64,000 nucleotides of DNA from Linepithema humile (taxonomy: Eukaryota > Arthropoda > Insecta > Hymenoptera > Formicidae), in the NCBI RefSeq assembly GCF_040581485.1, contig NC_090134.1, positions 18,901,501 to 18,965,500 of the forward strand, in the 5' to 3' direction. Position 1 is the stretch's first letter; every line of letters starts with the position of its first letter. Below the pieces are notes generated by a model that was not told where the DNA came from, made no database searches, and saw nothing but the letters and a program-made list of their open reading frames with translations. Below, one piece after another: positions 1-13,642 of the stretch. The position numbers were made by a program, and so were the translations under genes.

Positions 1-125
1 GATGAAAGAGGGGCGCGCTCGTGCCACGCGAGTATTGTCCGCCTTGGAGCTTGTACCCGAATGCCTAGAGGAGGGGACCGACGGGAAGGTAAAGAGAGAA
101 AGAGAGGGGCGTGAGAGGGGGAAGC

Positions 126-420
126 ACTTACCCTCCTACAAGTCCCATTATGATTTCGCGTGGGCCGTAGGCGCGTAACGCGATCCCGCGTCTCCGCTCT
201 CGAGCGAGAGAGAGAGTGGGTAACCCCGAGCCAGAGAAAGATTATGTTGCGCCGAGACAAATTGGCGGTGTAAGCACCCCCGCTTATTGTGAGAGGCGCG
301 AGGGAAGGGAGGTACGAGCCAGCCTAACCGATTGTTGGCGAGTGCGGTGACGCCGGGGTCGCGCAGACGAATCTTTCGAGATGGCAAGAGGGCCACCACC
401 CTTCGTGTCTCGTCGGTGTC
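126..420 (-). other. Possible minus-strand exon leaving the left edge
   Basis: On the minus strand a good splice donor (GG followed by GTAAGTGC, intron starting at 131) closes a GC-rich stretch. An ATG at 146-148 would start a short first coding segment, MGLVGG, interrupted in phase 2 by the donor. The frame is also open upstream of that ATG for about 30 codons without an obvious acceptor, so this may equally be a 5' UTR exon. The rest of the gene would lie left of position 1. The upper boundary is a guess. Only the donor is directly seen; the gene is an inference. Confidence 0.22.
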
Positions 421-538
421 GCCGGCGAAGGGGCCGCTGGCCCGACAGAAGCCGGGCAAAGGCGTGTCAAGTTACCGACTAACCCACGGGGGTAACCGCG
501 AGCCCACCTAAGCCCATAAGCGTACGCGTATTTACTCG

Positions 539-540
<2 letters not shown>

Positions 541-590
<50 letters not shown>
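541..590. repeat. Poly-C run joined to a (CT)n microsatellite
   Basis: About a dozen C residues run directly into roughly twenty CT dinucleotides, ending in a CTTTCTC interruption. On the minus strand it reads as a GA tract. GAGA-type tracts are common near insect promoters, and this one sits beside a CpG-rich island, but no function is shown. Confidence 0.95.
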
Positions 591-1500
591 TCTCCGACTC
601 ATCACGAAGGTCGCGACTTCGCCGCAAGGCCTGCGAGTTTATCGGCGTCGTCTACTCGTTCAAGGAAACTTTGAACCACGGACGATACATCACTGTCAGA
701 AAATTAAAAACCATGAGAGACTATTTATCAAAGTTAACATTACGATTAAGCGTAACGTGACAATAGTTGTGATATCTGCGAAGTGATACGCGATCGTTCA
801 ATTTTTAGTAATTGAAATCTGTTGCATTATTTATGTTCTTTTCTCTCGCAGCTGTCAAAAATAAACGCGACGGACGCTTAGCTTCTTAATTAGGGACTAG
901 ACGCGCGTACTTGCGGGTTAATGAACCTGTACAAACTGATTACGGCAACGGAGCATCGCAGCAAGTAAATAGGTTGACAGTCGCTTCTTTCTGCGACCAA
1001 CCGGCTTGCCGAGTAATAGACGAATAGCTTCGCAAGAAATCGCGATAATTGGAGAATCCATGAAAACGCGCGGCACTCTAAGAATTTATAGAAAGAGTAG
1101 ACTTTCCGTCGCTGCGCGTTTTAATGCCATTCTGTTGCAAGAGTGAAATATCGAATTTAATAAAACCTATTCATGTATTCACTTTGTTTCGATTCGTTAT
1201 AGTCTACTTTCATAAGTCAAGCAAAAAAATTACTCTTATTCTCGATCATAATTTTTAGTGCCGCAAGTTTTTCATTTCTCACGCACATCCGTTAATACAC
1301 AAAGTGTTTGGTAATTAATAATACTTTGTCACATCGAATAAACCAATCTCGTAAATAATTCTATTCGCTGACAAGAGTTTCCATCAGTAAAAATCATCTG
1401 TCGAGACGAGACTTAGAAAACCAACTTGCCGATTACCTGTCGTCTTTGCGATTGCGATCAATCACCAAACACTCCGTTTTCTCGTGCTAGCCAGCGTAAA
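591..1500. other. Non-coding AT-rich stretch
   Basis: No open frame of convincing length or composition, no RNA gene and no repeat was recognised here. It separates the GC-rich left edge from the Gly/Pro-coding triplet region at about 1.53 kb. Confidence 0.6.
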
Positions 1501-1827
1501 TTAAGTAAATTGATTTGACCGACCTTTATGCGGCATCTTCCAGAAGGGCGGCTCGGGGGTGGGCGAGCAAGGGTTAGCCACCCCCGCGCCCAACAGGGTT
1601 CTTGCCGCGTGCAGCGCCGCCGCCGCCGCCTCCCTGCTCCGCGCTGCCGCAGCGCTCGGCGGATAATCCGGAACGCTGTCACTTTCGATGATGCCTCCGC
1701 CACCTCCGCAAGGACGAAGGTGCAGGCTCAGCCGACCGCTGCCGACCGTGCCACTGCCGCCTCCGCCGCCGCTACCGCCGCCGCCGCCGTCTCCGCCGCC
1801 GCCACCTCCGGCCACGCTAACACAGTG
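1501..1827 (-). CDS. Candidate terminal exon, Gly/Ala-rich low-complexity protein
   Basis: A minus-strand frame is open from a plausible acceptor (TTCTTAATGATTTTAG just above 1827) to a TAA at 1501-1503, about 108 codons. It begins HCVSVAG, runs through Gly/Ser-rich linkers (about residues 6-30), then SLHLRPC, a second Gly run, IIESDSVPDY, Ala-rich helices and the tail PPFWKMPHKG. The Gly codons vary at the third base (GGT, GGC, GGA), as expected of a selected Gly run. The protein family is not recognised. The main caution is that the opposite strand reads the same triplets as a Pro run with its own third-base variation (ATG at about 1688 on plus), and GC-rich DNA has few stops by chance. If real, the other exons lie at higher coordinates and were not found. 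Confidence 0.33.
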   Translation of the reverse strand, partial: HCVSVAGGGGGGDGGGGGSGGGGGSGTVGSGRLSLHLRPCGGGGGIIESDSVPDYPPSAAAARSREAAAAALHAARTLLGAGVANPCSPTPEPPFWKMPHKGRSNQFT

Positions 1828-1829
1828 CT

Positions 1830-4800
1830 AAAATCATTAAGAACATGACTTGGTCAAGTTTTTCCGTTTGTTCTTAATCCGACGCTTATTGCGCTTCTAA
1901 GTTACTCGAAACAAGGAGAAAAATATCCCTGAAGTAATTACACGAAGGCTCACTGTTGACATTTGCGCGAAAACATGAAAGAGCGTTCGTTGAATAGTAT
2001 TATTTGCTCATTTTCGAGAGTATGTAATTAATAAGGTCTCAATCTTGAATTTATCCTACTTAATATGATGAAGATAGAGTCAATAATTATACATCGTTGC
2101 ATTTCTATCAATAGGCTTTCAGTATTATTATTTCAGTATTTATGCTTTATATAGAGCTTTGCTGATAAATTTTTAACATTTTAGTTTTCTTTGAGTAAAC
2201 ATAAACGTACGTTCTATCCTTATTAAAATAATGCTTTTATATGTAGACTACAATAAATCTTCACAACTAAATTTTAAATAAAAGATAGATAATAATTTCG
2301 TTCTATTTAGGGCAAAAGCACAACATGATGAAAATCCATCACCCTTTTTGCAAAAAAAAAAAGAGAAAAAAATACGTTCGTAAACATGTTAAAATTCGTA
2401 TAACATGCTATAACGCGGACACCGTATTATCGAAGCTGGATAATATCGTAACGATAATGCCGTAACTCTCACGGGGAATCGCGGCGCGATGATTATTTAG
2501 CGTAGAGTGCGATCAAAAACCAATTTCGAGCGTAACGACGTAACGTATCGAGAGCATGGATTATTAACAGATGCGAGCGTGTTTCGATTTACAATTTCGT
2601 CGTTCTTAATCGTATTGCGAAATTTTTACTTGGCGATACGCAAAAAAAAAGCCCGTCGGCCGACGGCGACGGATCGCGTAGCCGACGGCGAATAGCGCGC
2701 GGTGTTAACGTTTCACGCACGGTATGTGCAACGGCCGAAATAATTTTACATACGTTCACAATGATTTTATAAATTCACGGCAATTTACGGAAACTCAATT
2801 GATCCCTGTACCTTTCCGTGATGCGATGCGACGCGTCGTGTCGCGTCGCGTCGCACACGCCCTTCGGCGCGCGTAAATAACGCGGCTTCAAAGAACATAA
2901 TTCGGGGGATTATCGCCCGCGAAGCGCGGTAAATATTGGCGCCGTCGAAACTGGTTCGCCAAAAGCAAATTTCAAAGTGCGTCAAAAAATAAATAGCGCC
3001 CGGGCAAATAATAAACATTGCCGTGTCGGCGGTAAATTTCCGAATTTTTCCAAGGCTGATTACGTCCCGCATAAATTTGTTCGTATTACTTCGCGCGTTG
3101 CGAGAGCAGATCCGGTGAAAATTATATATGCAGTACAAAAATGCTGCAAGGAAAATCGGTTTTGCACTATTATCAAAATTAATGCAATTAGAATTGTTAT
3201 AATTGAAAAATTTCACATTAGATTCGAATCCGAAGTTGTTTTTTCGAAACCAACAGCCTTTCATTCTCGCAATGTAATTACAGAAGTAGCTTAACAGTCA
3301 CGACTAAATTACAGATATTGATACGTTGCACAGTGATTCATATTCTGTAACAATAAATCATTTGTGAAAAGTAAACATACAGTATTATTGCGCTCTGGGA
3401 CTAAATATGCATACTTTGACTTTGAAATAACGCATGCTTATCAGTGGTTATTTTATTTTTAAAACAGCAACCCGGAAAATTACGTTACACGTATGTACAT
3501 AAGAAATGAATAGGACACTCGTAATGATGTGCACACAATTTACGCGTATTCTTATCTGTTATTTATCAAAGCTTCACGATAATTAAATAAATATCACGCT
3601 TCATGAAAGAAAGTAACGAGCCCGAGTGATCGAACAGTGAAGCTTTCCCAAGGAAATCATTAAAATTCGATTTGCACTATCGATGAGATATCATCTAATT
3701 GCATCACTGCATTGTTGGACAACTTCTATAACGTCTTCCTGCGCGATCGTAGAAATCCGAGATGTGCGCGCGAGGTGGCCGCGAGCGCAGCGCATCTATG
3801 CGCATTCCGGCGTGCCCCTCGTCTCATCACGGTTAATCATCACACGCCGGCGTGCGTCGAGACGAGCGTTAATTGTCATTCGGCGCGGCTCGTAGATCAT
3901 TAGCTCCTTTCAAGCCCGGTCGCGGTAACGTCACGACGGCCGACGGCAAAGCGGGGGACATCAATACCTGCGCCCGGCCGGATCGAAAAGTGCAAGCTGT
4001 AAAGCGGCGAGCACAAGGATCGTTAAACGTGGTTGACCGCGAGATCATTCTGCGTCTTCTAGCGAGCCGCTCTCAAGACGCTGCTTCTTGAGAGGAAGAG
4101 AGAGAGAGAGAGAGAGAGAGAGGCCGAGTGAGAGCTCGTACTCATTGCGAGATCTCGATTGGATCTACGGAGCTGTCAAAATACGACTCCGCGCGACTGG
4201 CAGAAGGATAAATAATTTAATCGTTAGTACTGTATATGCGGCGCATACTTGACGTTACAGGAATGTTTCCCCGCGGTGGCAATTTACGTCACTTAGCGTA
4301 AGAATAAAAACAGATGAATACGCATAAATGTATCACGGTAAATACGCGTTACGTAAACTCGTCTACTCGTCTTCTTTCATACGATAGTGAATAATTTGTA
4401 GTGTCCAAATAAACTTCGCGATTCTGATAACATTTGTGACACAAATATTGTTTAATAATCTTGCATGTAAACGCTACGTTACAATGAAAATTCTTCCCTT
4501 TCTTTTGCATGAATAAAATTTCGTATTAAAAACGGAGATTGGTCACAGCTATAATTGTACGATTCCTCTTTGTTAGTTAATAAAAAGAGGAGATGTAGAA
4601 ACGGTGGATTACTTCACGCGGACACTTGAGGACTTTTGCCGGTGAGGCACGGGATGAAATGCCAACGAAATTACTGCCTCGGAACTATTCGGACAGTCGT
4701 GCGCAGCGACGTGCAGTGCTGCGAGGAAGATCTGAGGAACGAGCTGCGTTTAGTCTCGTTGAAACGACACGACCCCGCGCGCTACCTTCTCGGCACACAA

Positions 4801-7240
4801 AAGCGGAATATCTCACAAACGACCTGCATCTCATCGAGCGGGAAAGGCGGAAGTTTAAGCACGATGCATTAATTTGCGCCAATTAGGATGCCGGCAGTAA
4901 ACTGCGAGCGCGTACTCGCTACATTGCGCTAATTCGAATTGGATACGAGTTAATCGTTTTTAATTCTCCGACGCACTCTGTGCACCAATGAGCAACCACT
5001 GAATCTATCCACATTTTTATAAACATATATGAAATAACGCAACTTTATTTTCTCGCAAAAAAAAGGGAGCTTCATTATTTTATAGTCCTAAATGAAAGCG
5101 GCCGTTTATTGAAGCTAATATTTACTGGCGCGCACACATATATGTATATGTGTATAATTTTTTCCATATTCAATACATCAATTTTGAAATATAAATTTCT
5201 GGATGAGATAAAAATGTGCAATTAAGCATCAGACCAAAGCTAATTAATTGCAGAAAATCTCATGTAAGACATGAAATGTCGACACGAGTCGATTTAACGA
5301 AATAACCGCAAGGGAGAGGACACAGAATTAGTAAATAATTGAGATTAAGATTTTTCTCCGCTCTGTCCTTTTTCCCTCTGCCTCCGGCGCTTCAGGCACA
5401 AAGGGCTTTTCACGAAATCTCTGAGGTACGAGCGCTTTCTTTGTTAAGCACTCGAGGAGACATCTGTTATTTTCCGAGATTGTATCACTTTCAATGAACG
5501 AAACGTGTTCGTTTCTCTCCGGTCGTCTAAAAATAATAGAGACAATTGTCTGCCCCTCGAATAAACATGTAAGCTGAAATGATGTAGAGAAGTTCCAACA
5601 TTGTAAAATGCGGAATTCTACAACCGTACAAAAGTATTTCTCTAATGCAAAAAAATTATTTCATAGTTCCCGTTGAAAAATTACAACTGCTGCTTACGAA
5701 CGAGATAATAAAAACATTGTAATTTGCACATTGAAATGTAAATGTGAAGAAAAACGGGAGAACGCGAAATAAAAGAAATATTAAAGCTACAATATTAAAA
5801 CTCATTTAACGATAGTAACATCCTCAATTTAATTACAAATATTTTAGTGATACAATGAAGATGTAAAATATAATTGCAGTAACAGAAAAGGGGCCAAATG
5901 AGAGAGTCTTTCATCTTTCAATCTACATAAAACGCAATTATCACACATTTCATCATTATTATGCAGTTTCACATTCAAGTCAACTCTAGAATGAGATCAG
6001 AACATAAATGGGACAGCTGCTGTGCGTTAAAAAATCGAAGCTCCCATAAAAGGCGCCGCAGCATTGCCTGCTGCACTTTCGTTAAACAAGCCCGATGCAT
6101 TCCGCTTGCAATCGACAGCTTTTTTCGTGATCATAATGAGGTACTCGGGCGTTAACAACGCCATTGTGCCACGCGCAATTTGTAGCTAACCGTCGCGCCG
6201 CCGCGCGTCCAAGTTATTGCGTCTATTCCGGTTTATTACAGTTTTCTATAGATAGTAAAAGACGGTACTGCAGGGAAATTTTGCTCCTTTGCCAGCATTC
6301 TAGACGAGTAACGAGATATTTCTGTTCTTATTATATAAATGAGATAAAAATCTCATAATCTGATAAATTAGAGAATAAATGCCTTATTTAAATTAACCAA
6401 AGATATCTGTATTAAACTTGATCATTTTCTTAATTACGGGAGAATAGCTTGGAAATTTATGTTAAATAGTTATGATAGAATTGACATATATAATTTTTCA
6501 GTAAATACTTATGAAAGATTTCGCGCGATTTAAATATCATCAAAATTATTCATATCTATGCGAATAAAGCTAATTACGTAAAATAGTACAAAATATGTGG
6601 AAATAAGCTCAATGAAAGATGTTTCACGATAACGATGCAATTCATTAAAAGAGATTTTTAAGTACGTACTTGAATTTTTGTACCGTGCATTATTTCATAT
6701 AAATATTATGTAAAATCGAGTATTGTTTGAAATAAATTTGTAAAATTGATGATCGTGATTTATTTAATTCTTCTCTTGAAACTAACAATTATTTAATTGT
6801 ATTATTGATTAACTTTTAGATACTACAGAGAGGTGACATTGTCCGACGGTCACTCGCAACGCACAATTCTATTCTAAAATAAGAACAGGTATAATTCGCG
6901 TTTATCAGAAACAATAACAGTATAATTTAACCAAAAAACTAAAAGAAAAATTAATCTTTTATATCACATACATATAATAATTACTTTGATAAATCACTGT
7001 AGTGAAAAAAATTTCATATTTTTGACAAACTGCTAATTCTCCAAATTTACAGGTCAAGTGTGAGCTTGTTTAGTTAACTGATTAACATAAATTTTAATTT
7101 TAAAGAAATTTGGCTTCTTATTTATGTTTGCTATGAATTTAAACCAATCTTTTTTAACACTTTAACGCTCTAAAGAAAAGACTTGTGTTTGCAAATGGAA
7201 GGCGGCAAAATAAGACGTCCCGTTGCGTTGATCTTTTCAT
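1830..7240. other. Non-coding region with small GC-rich islands
   Basis: Mostly AT-rich sequence with CpG-rich patches at about 2.65-2.95, 3.75-4.1 and 4.62-4.8 kb. Open frames in those patches (for example 2785-3264 minus and 4626-4886 plus) have no recognisable domain, no splice context and composition explained by few stops in GC-rich DNA. No RNA gene was recognised. Confidence 0.6.
4090..4122. repeat. (GA)n microsatellite
   Basis: GAGAGGAAG followed by about thirteen uninterrupted GA units, at the downstream edge of a CpG-rich patch. It mirrors the CT tract at 541-590 and the one at 13590-13646. Confidence 0.95.
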
Positions 7241-7249
7241 TTCAACCTA

Positions 7250-8622
7250 AATGCCAACATACCGTGTCGAGAATGGCCGTGGTCAGGCCGGATCCAGCCA
7301 CCAGCTGAAAGCACAATCCGCGACGGTGTTGCTCCGCTCACAACACTTTTTCGGTGCGGCTCTCGTAGACCGGAGCTCCCGCTGTCCTCAGTTCGCCACT
7401 GACTCAGCTCGTCCGCCGGAAATCAGCTGCCGACGAGAGAATACGTAGTGGCTCAAATGATCTCACTGACACTTTTACAATGCACAGTTTAACGAGAGTA
7501 CATCGAATATCGCCACGTCGGGAAATTCACACTGCTGACAATTGACGCGGTCGCGCTCAATTTCGAGTGCGACACGACGACGTCAACTGATCTGAGATCA
7601 GGAAACACGTCGCCGCCAAGACCGCCGCGGCAGGTCGGAGATACTCGCGGGATTAATAGTCGAGCGCGCGAATAGCGCTATTAACGCCGTACACCGCGTT
7701 GCGAAAGAAGCAGGAATATCCAGGAACTCGTCTTCACGGCGATGCTTTCCAGTAACGGGAGTGAAAGCGCGCCTTCTCGCGGTTTATCGGCGTTTATCGC
7801 GCCTGGCTGGCTGTGGACGCGGACGAGCTGCTACGTGCCGGAGTGCAGTTGAACGCGCGGCGTCGGTGGAGAGGAAAGAAGCACGTGCCCGACTCCCAAA
7901 ACAGGGGTGCAGTGACGCGTCGCTGCTGCGGTGCGCGGCGCCCGATTGACCACCAGAGTCTGCCTTCCCGCATAGGGAGATCCCTGCCGCACGATTTCGG
8001 CGCCCCCACCCCTAAGCGAGTTCCCTCGTACACACCATCTCCCTTCAGTGTTGTCCCCAGCTCTCTCCAGCCGCGCCTCTCACCATCTCCGTTCCTCATT
8101 CTTTTCCGCCTGACCCTCGCTCCTTCTCGCACCTCCTGCGAGCGTAGTCGACCAGGCAGTTGCCTTGCCTCCAGGCAACGTTGCCCCTGACAAGGCTTCT
8201 CGACCAGGACCAGTACGGCATAGCGTATATCTGGGTGGAGCAATACCGACGGTGGCGTGGCCGCGGACTCGCCGCGCTCGCCGGTCCGGTGGGGATAAAC
8301 CGCAGTCGCTCTGTGCGGCTCAGCGTCGCGCAGCTCTGCGCGGCGCCCCGACGCGGCCAGGACACGATCACCTTCGCTGATGGGGGCGGCGCCTGTCGTA
8401 GGCGGTGCTCCGTCCCCTGTTGGATCGGAGTACCCCGACGACGCCATTGTTTTCGGCGCGCGACGCGCGGAACACGGCGCGCGCGAGATCCACGCCGACG
8501 CCCGGCGTCGCGACGCCACTCTCGTACGCAACGCCGTCGCCGGCCGTCGACGTCGTCCGGCCTGTCTCTTTCCCTGTCCGTCTTCGCCGAGCTGTTCCGC
8601 GCGGATTTTCCACGCCGACGGG
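7250..8622 (+). promoter_or_regulatory. CpG-rich island, likely promoter and 5' UTR exon
   Basis: About 1.4 kb of strongly GC- and CpG-rich DNA, the largest island in the window. All six frames are rather open, including a 300-codon minus frame (7794-8696), but none shows a known domain or protein-like composition, which is typical of a CpG island rather than a coding exon. A strong plus-strand donor (GACGGG then GTAAGTTTG, intron from 8623) ends the island, so the simplest reading is promoter plus first, perhaps non-coding, exon of a plus-strand transcript. Which gene it would serve is unknown; torso-like, 40 kb downstream and needing an upstream exon, is possible but unsupported. Confidence 0.4.
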
Positions 8623-8639
8623 GTAAGTTTGTTGCTGTG

Positions 8640-11600
8640 TGCACGCGTGAGTGTGAAAAAAATGCAAAATTGCAACGCTCGCATGAGGTCCTCCATCCTT
8701 CCGCGCGTGCGACTTGGCTCCTTTGTCCCTGCCCTGTCACTTTTCTGTCAAGATGACAGATGTAGAAAGCAACGACAATCCTAGCTAAAACATCCATGCA
8801 GAATTTCTTCTTTTATTTTTTATTCGATATTAGAATTTGACCAGCATAAATTATTGTATCATACGTCTGTTGAATGTCGTATATTTTTTTATGCAACAAA
8901 AATTTATTGAACTCTTAGGATTTTTGCCGGATGTCTGATTTTGTGTTTTCAGTTCTGCTAATTAGATCAATGAAAGGAATAACTGTTTATCAACATCTTG
9001 ACGGTTAAGAGATTTATGTCCGAAATGAGCTTTTCTCATTAAATAGATTACCTCTGTAGCGACGATCAATTCATTTTCCCGATTTTGCGTATTATGAATA
9101 ATAGGATGGAATTTAATTTATTAGTTTCACTGAAATGTAATTTTCTCTTCGCGACTTTATCTAGTCATATATATTTTGAATGTAACGCAAACGAGAACAG
9201 TTTGACACAAATGGACGTCGAGTTTGACATCCGTTGTTTGATATCCCGATGTCGCTTTCACGCGTCTATCAGGACCGCCGTAATCCACTTTTCAATTTAT
9301 GTGCCTTCGACAACCCATCCAATTTTTATCTCCAAGTTCGTCTGCATGCGCAATCGCATACATGCGCGAGCATTGTGTCAGAACTTTGTCCAACCCTTTT
9401 CTAACACCCCTTTTCTCGAATCTCCTGCTTTTATTTTATCTTTTATGTTTCCTTCGTCCACACATATAAGCGTAGGTTGATATAAGAGAGACGCGACGGG
9501 ATTTCGCTGAAAGAAACCGCTCTAATGAGTAATAATGGCGGCCGCGAGTAAAAACCGGCGTTTGCTCTTTCTTTGAGAATTAGCGAGCGCTTAAAGCGAT
9601 TACTTCGCATACAAAGCAAAGTACACGAAACAGCGTATTACGCGGAATTAGAACAGACATTTTCGCAACATATATCTGCAAATGATGTCAACGACTAAGC
9701 TGAAAGATGGTGTTTATGTCGTGATTAATTTTATGATCTTTATCGTATAATTTATGGCATTATAATAATTGTTAATCACTTTCTTTTAATGTGTTTGTGC
9801 GTGCATAGCAAATGTATCAAGTAAAAATAAATCTTGTTTAATCTTTATCATTATTTCAATTTAACGATTTAATCTTTATCATAAATTTGATTTTCATAAA
9901 GTCATTTTGTGATAAAAGAATAATAGAGAATTAAATAACCTTTGTAGATTCTGTAAGTTGTTGTCAAGGATCGATACAAGTGCTAGATAATCGAGAGAGA
10001 AACCAATCTCTTCGCTTAAAATAAATACCGTAAGAGAGTTGAGATTCCTTTACCCGGCCAAATGAAACAGGTGGGTCCAATTAGGCGCCAATTACCTGCG
10101 TGTCTAGCTCTTCCTTGTCGGCGTGGCAATCGGCGCGATTAACGACGCTCGGGGAAATAAAGCAGGAAAAAAATGCAACACAAATACAATGCGAGCCGTC
10201 GAGAAAGTTTCGCGGATGCATCCAGTCGACGTGCAAATTATTTCGATCATTCGTCGCATCGTATAAAGCCCGTTGCTCGCGAAAAACTCGTCGACTACCA
10301 ATTATTTTTATATTCGGAAAAGCACATGTACGCCTGCCAATTGTTCGTACCAATCATAACTTCACGTTCGCGGCATTATACGACGGGAAATTGATTTTAC
10401 AATACGATTTATCCCGCATTGTTCCCTGCCATTAGTAATGTGCGGGTGGAAATAAAAAACTGTATCGGCCTGATATATATATAAAAGTCGATAAAATAGT
10501 TAGAGATCTCCGATAAAATAGCTCGCGCGTGTTTTGAGGGTAAAATAAAAAAAAAATAAATTCTATATTCTAAAAAAAATTCAATATTGCAATCTTATAG
10601 TTTTGAACCATAATATGTTTTAATTATCTACTATTTATTATGTTTAATTATTTTCTTTTTTAAGGAATCCCTAAATTTGCGCAGATAAAATATTTTGTTC
10701 CCTTCGTACAATAAAAAAGTGAGAGGAAAAACTGAACACAAAAAATTAATAATGTTAAAAGTATCTGGTTGAACAGCACCTAAGTACTGGTCAAGGACAG
10801 GTGATCTCGCTACCGACACTAAATACGTGTATCCAACCGAATATGCAATTAATCGGCCAGGCGTGGCAAATCGAAGCCGGAGCACAAGAATCGATGAACG
10901 CGTCGAGCGTCGACGCGCGCGGATCGTTCGATGAAAATTTCGTTGCGATTGGCCTTTGGAGCACTCGGTGAAGAGAGGACTACAGTTAACAAAGGATGAC
11001 AACAGGATTGTTTCAAATTGCGAAAGAAGAGTGCAGAAGCGAAATGATTAATATTGTCAGATTAACGCAGAACGAATAAGATCTTAAATCTTCACGGAAA
11101 AGAAATAAGATTGAATTTTTGACGAAGAAAATTATTTCTAATTTATTCATTCGTACCTTTTCGCGTTTGCTTTCAAGTTGAAAACGTTACAAGTCAAACT
11201 TTAGAGGTTTTGGTTGTGTTTCAGCTTTGCTATCATTGAATTGGTTTATCTAGTTGTATTTCTGTATATATTTTAAAATTTGTGTGCGTTATTTAGATGA
11301 TATATCACATTTCAGCGGAAAATAATTTTTGAGATAACTTGAATTGAAACACTTTGTGCTTCTTCTAATCCGATTTGCAGTATTTTAGGGATGATAAGAA
11401 TCATGATGAATGTGGAAAGAAAAACGAAACCCGTCGGGATAATGACATCTTTATGTGTTACAGTCAGGCTAATATTCTTTGTGCTAGCGTTCGGTTGATA
11501 GCCGTGAAACACGCGGCAGCAAGTTGCTGTCAAAGTTTAGTAACGCGTCTTTCGACACGGTTCTCGTGTACCTTTCGGCTTTAGTCACCGCGTACAATTG

Positions 11601-12650
11601 GATTTATCAAGTCGGAATCGAAACGTAACGAATCTCGTGCGTATATATACTGCATTTGTCTATATTTCGGATAATCGCTGACACAAAAGTGACAAACGCT
11701 TTCCATCTTATTAGCAGAATTGTCTTTAGACGCGTATAAATAATGAAAAAGTAGAATAAGCTTAAAAACACGACGCAAAGTACACAAATTTTCTCCGTTT
11801 CAATTATCCAAACTGGCTATGTATTTTTGTTCCGCCAATTTTTCATAGTATCGTTCGCAAACTTGTATGCGATACCTTCGCCTATTATTGTATCGAATAT
11901 TGCACAGAACAACTAACGCTTAGCGGTATTTTTAATCGAACCGGTTTCATGGTGTTATTCGAACGTTTAACACGAACAGAATACTATCGAGGCCGCATTG
12001 TTGGCAGCATTTTCATCCGAAGCATTTGCAATTCCTCTTTATTGCCTTTCGGCTTATCCGGATTGCGCCTCGCGCATTTACGAGTTGTATTTCATCCTGA
12101 TAATCGCCATTAAGTTAACGAACTGCAATACGGGCATTTGAACGCATGGAACACGCGGATTAACGTACATTAATAAAATTATCCGTGTGAACAATGGATT
12201 ATGCGCTCGTGGACTTTAAATGTTTCGTTCCGCGACAAAAAGAGACCGGCGCAATGTAATTATCAGAATAAAAAAAAAATAACGCGGGACAAAGATACGC
12301 CGCGGAGAATAATAATTACAATTTGCACGTAATTGATTTAGCTACGTACGTATAATAACAACGGCGGTAACAATCGAACGATTTATCGTAAATGCGATAT
12401 CGGCTTTTATTGTACCGGTTGTTTCAAAAAAATATAATGTGTGTTACGAATATAAATTATAATAAATTATATATAATAATATATTCCTGTAAAAACAGCC
12501 AGCAATGAAATGTTTGAAGAGCCAGCAATATCCCTCGGTTATTCGTGCAAAAGAACGAGCATAAAACGCTCCTCAATATCGGCGCTTTTAAAAGCCGACT
12601 TTGTCGAAACATAGTTACCCTCGCGAAACTTTCGCCATCGTACGTATCGG
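8640..12650. other. Non-coding AT-rich stretch
   Basis: Long AT-rich DNA with moderate-GC patches near 10.1-10.4 and 11.9-12.4 kb. Frames such as 9085-9480 plus and 10631-11002 minus have no recognisable features. No repeats beyond short A/T runs were noted. Confidence 0.6.
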
Positions 12651-13606
12651 ATTACTCTCCGCAATCGCTCTTCCGCGAGCTGCGCTCGCTACGCGGAAGT
12701 CGAGGGTCCCGTGAACGCTGCGTTAGGTGAATTTTATTATTCTCTAATTTCAGGCTTCGGCGCCCGGCGACGAAGGACGCCGGCCGCGGCAAGTGCATCT
12801 CTTTGCGGCAAACGGGGCGCCCGACATCGCGGTGTAATCAGACACCGTCACGAGGAGCGAGGCACCGAGGAGCGGGAGGGAGGGTGGGAAGCGGAGACGT
12901 AAACGTAATTGGAAACATCCGAGGAGATTCGCTGCACTTCTTGATCCGCGCCGCGGCTTACCAATGCAAGCACCGCATCTCCGTTCTTTTTTTCTCGCGT
13001 CTGCGAGCTTTCGCGTAGACGGAATCGCGATAATTTATACGGGAATTGATTGATCTCGTGGGTTAAAATGTCATTGTTCGAAATTACCGATGCTATTGAT
13101 GCATTTGAAAGGACATTGATGAAAGTTGACGCGCTATCAGGGTTTTTCCATCCGATATTATTTTGTCGGTTAAGTACCGTGCGATCACAATTAGTGCTAA
13201 AAGTGGGACGTGAATACGGCACGCTATATTTACACAATTTTCGAGATATTAATAATATGTTTATTTTTTTTCTGTGCGATTTTATAAAGGTATATTTACA
13301 CGAAAACCTCCTCGCGGCTGTGGGAGAAAGGCTTTCTTTGTGACGACGTTTACCATTACGTACGTGCGGCTTTGTAAATGGCAGGGCGCGCGCTCCACGC
13401 ATGATTAAGCACAGCCCAGCGATAATGCGCTGCGTGCGGCTCTCCGGAGTAAAAAAGGTGTAAATACCTTCCGATGATTCCTCGTAGGATCGAAGCAGAT
13501 CGCGCAAAGGGAGCCGACACGGAGGCGGTTCCTTTCTCATCGATAGTTTCAATGGAGAGTTTTTCTCATAGAGCCAGTCCTTCAGCCTCCCCTTCTCTCT
13601 CGCTCT

Positions 13607-13642
<36 letters not shown>

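Noticed and set aside
2785..3264. 159-codon minus-strand frame
   Set aside because: No recognisable domain; composition random; ends in repetitive CpG-rich sequence.
7794..8696. 300-codon minus-strand open frame in the CpG island, with long overlapping plus frames
   Set aside because: Several frames are open at once, the predicted proteins are Arg/Ala-rich without domains, and the long frame depends on scarcity of stops in GC-rich DNA. Treated as a promoter island.
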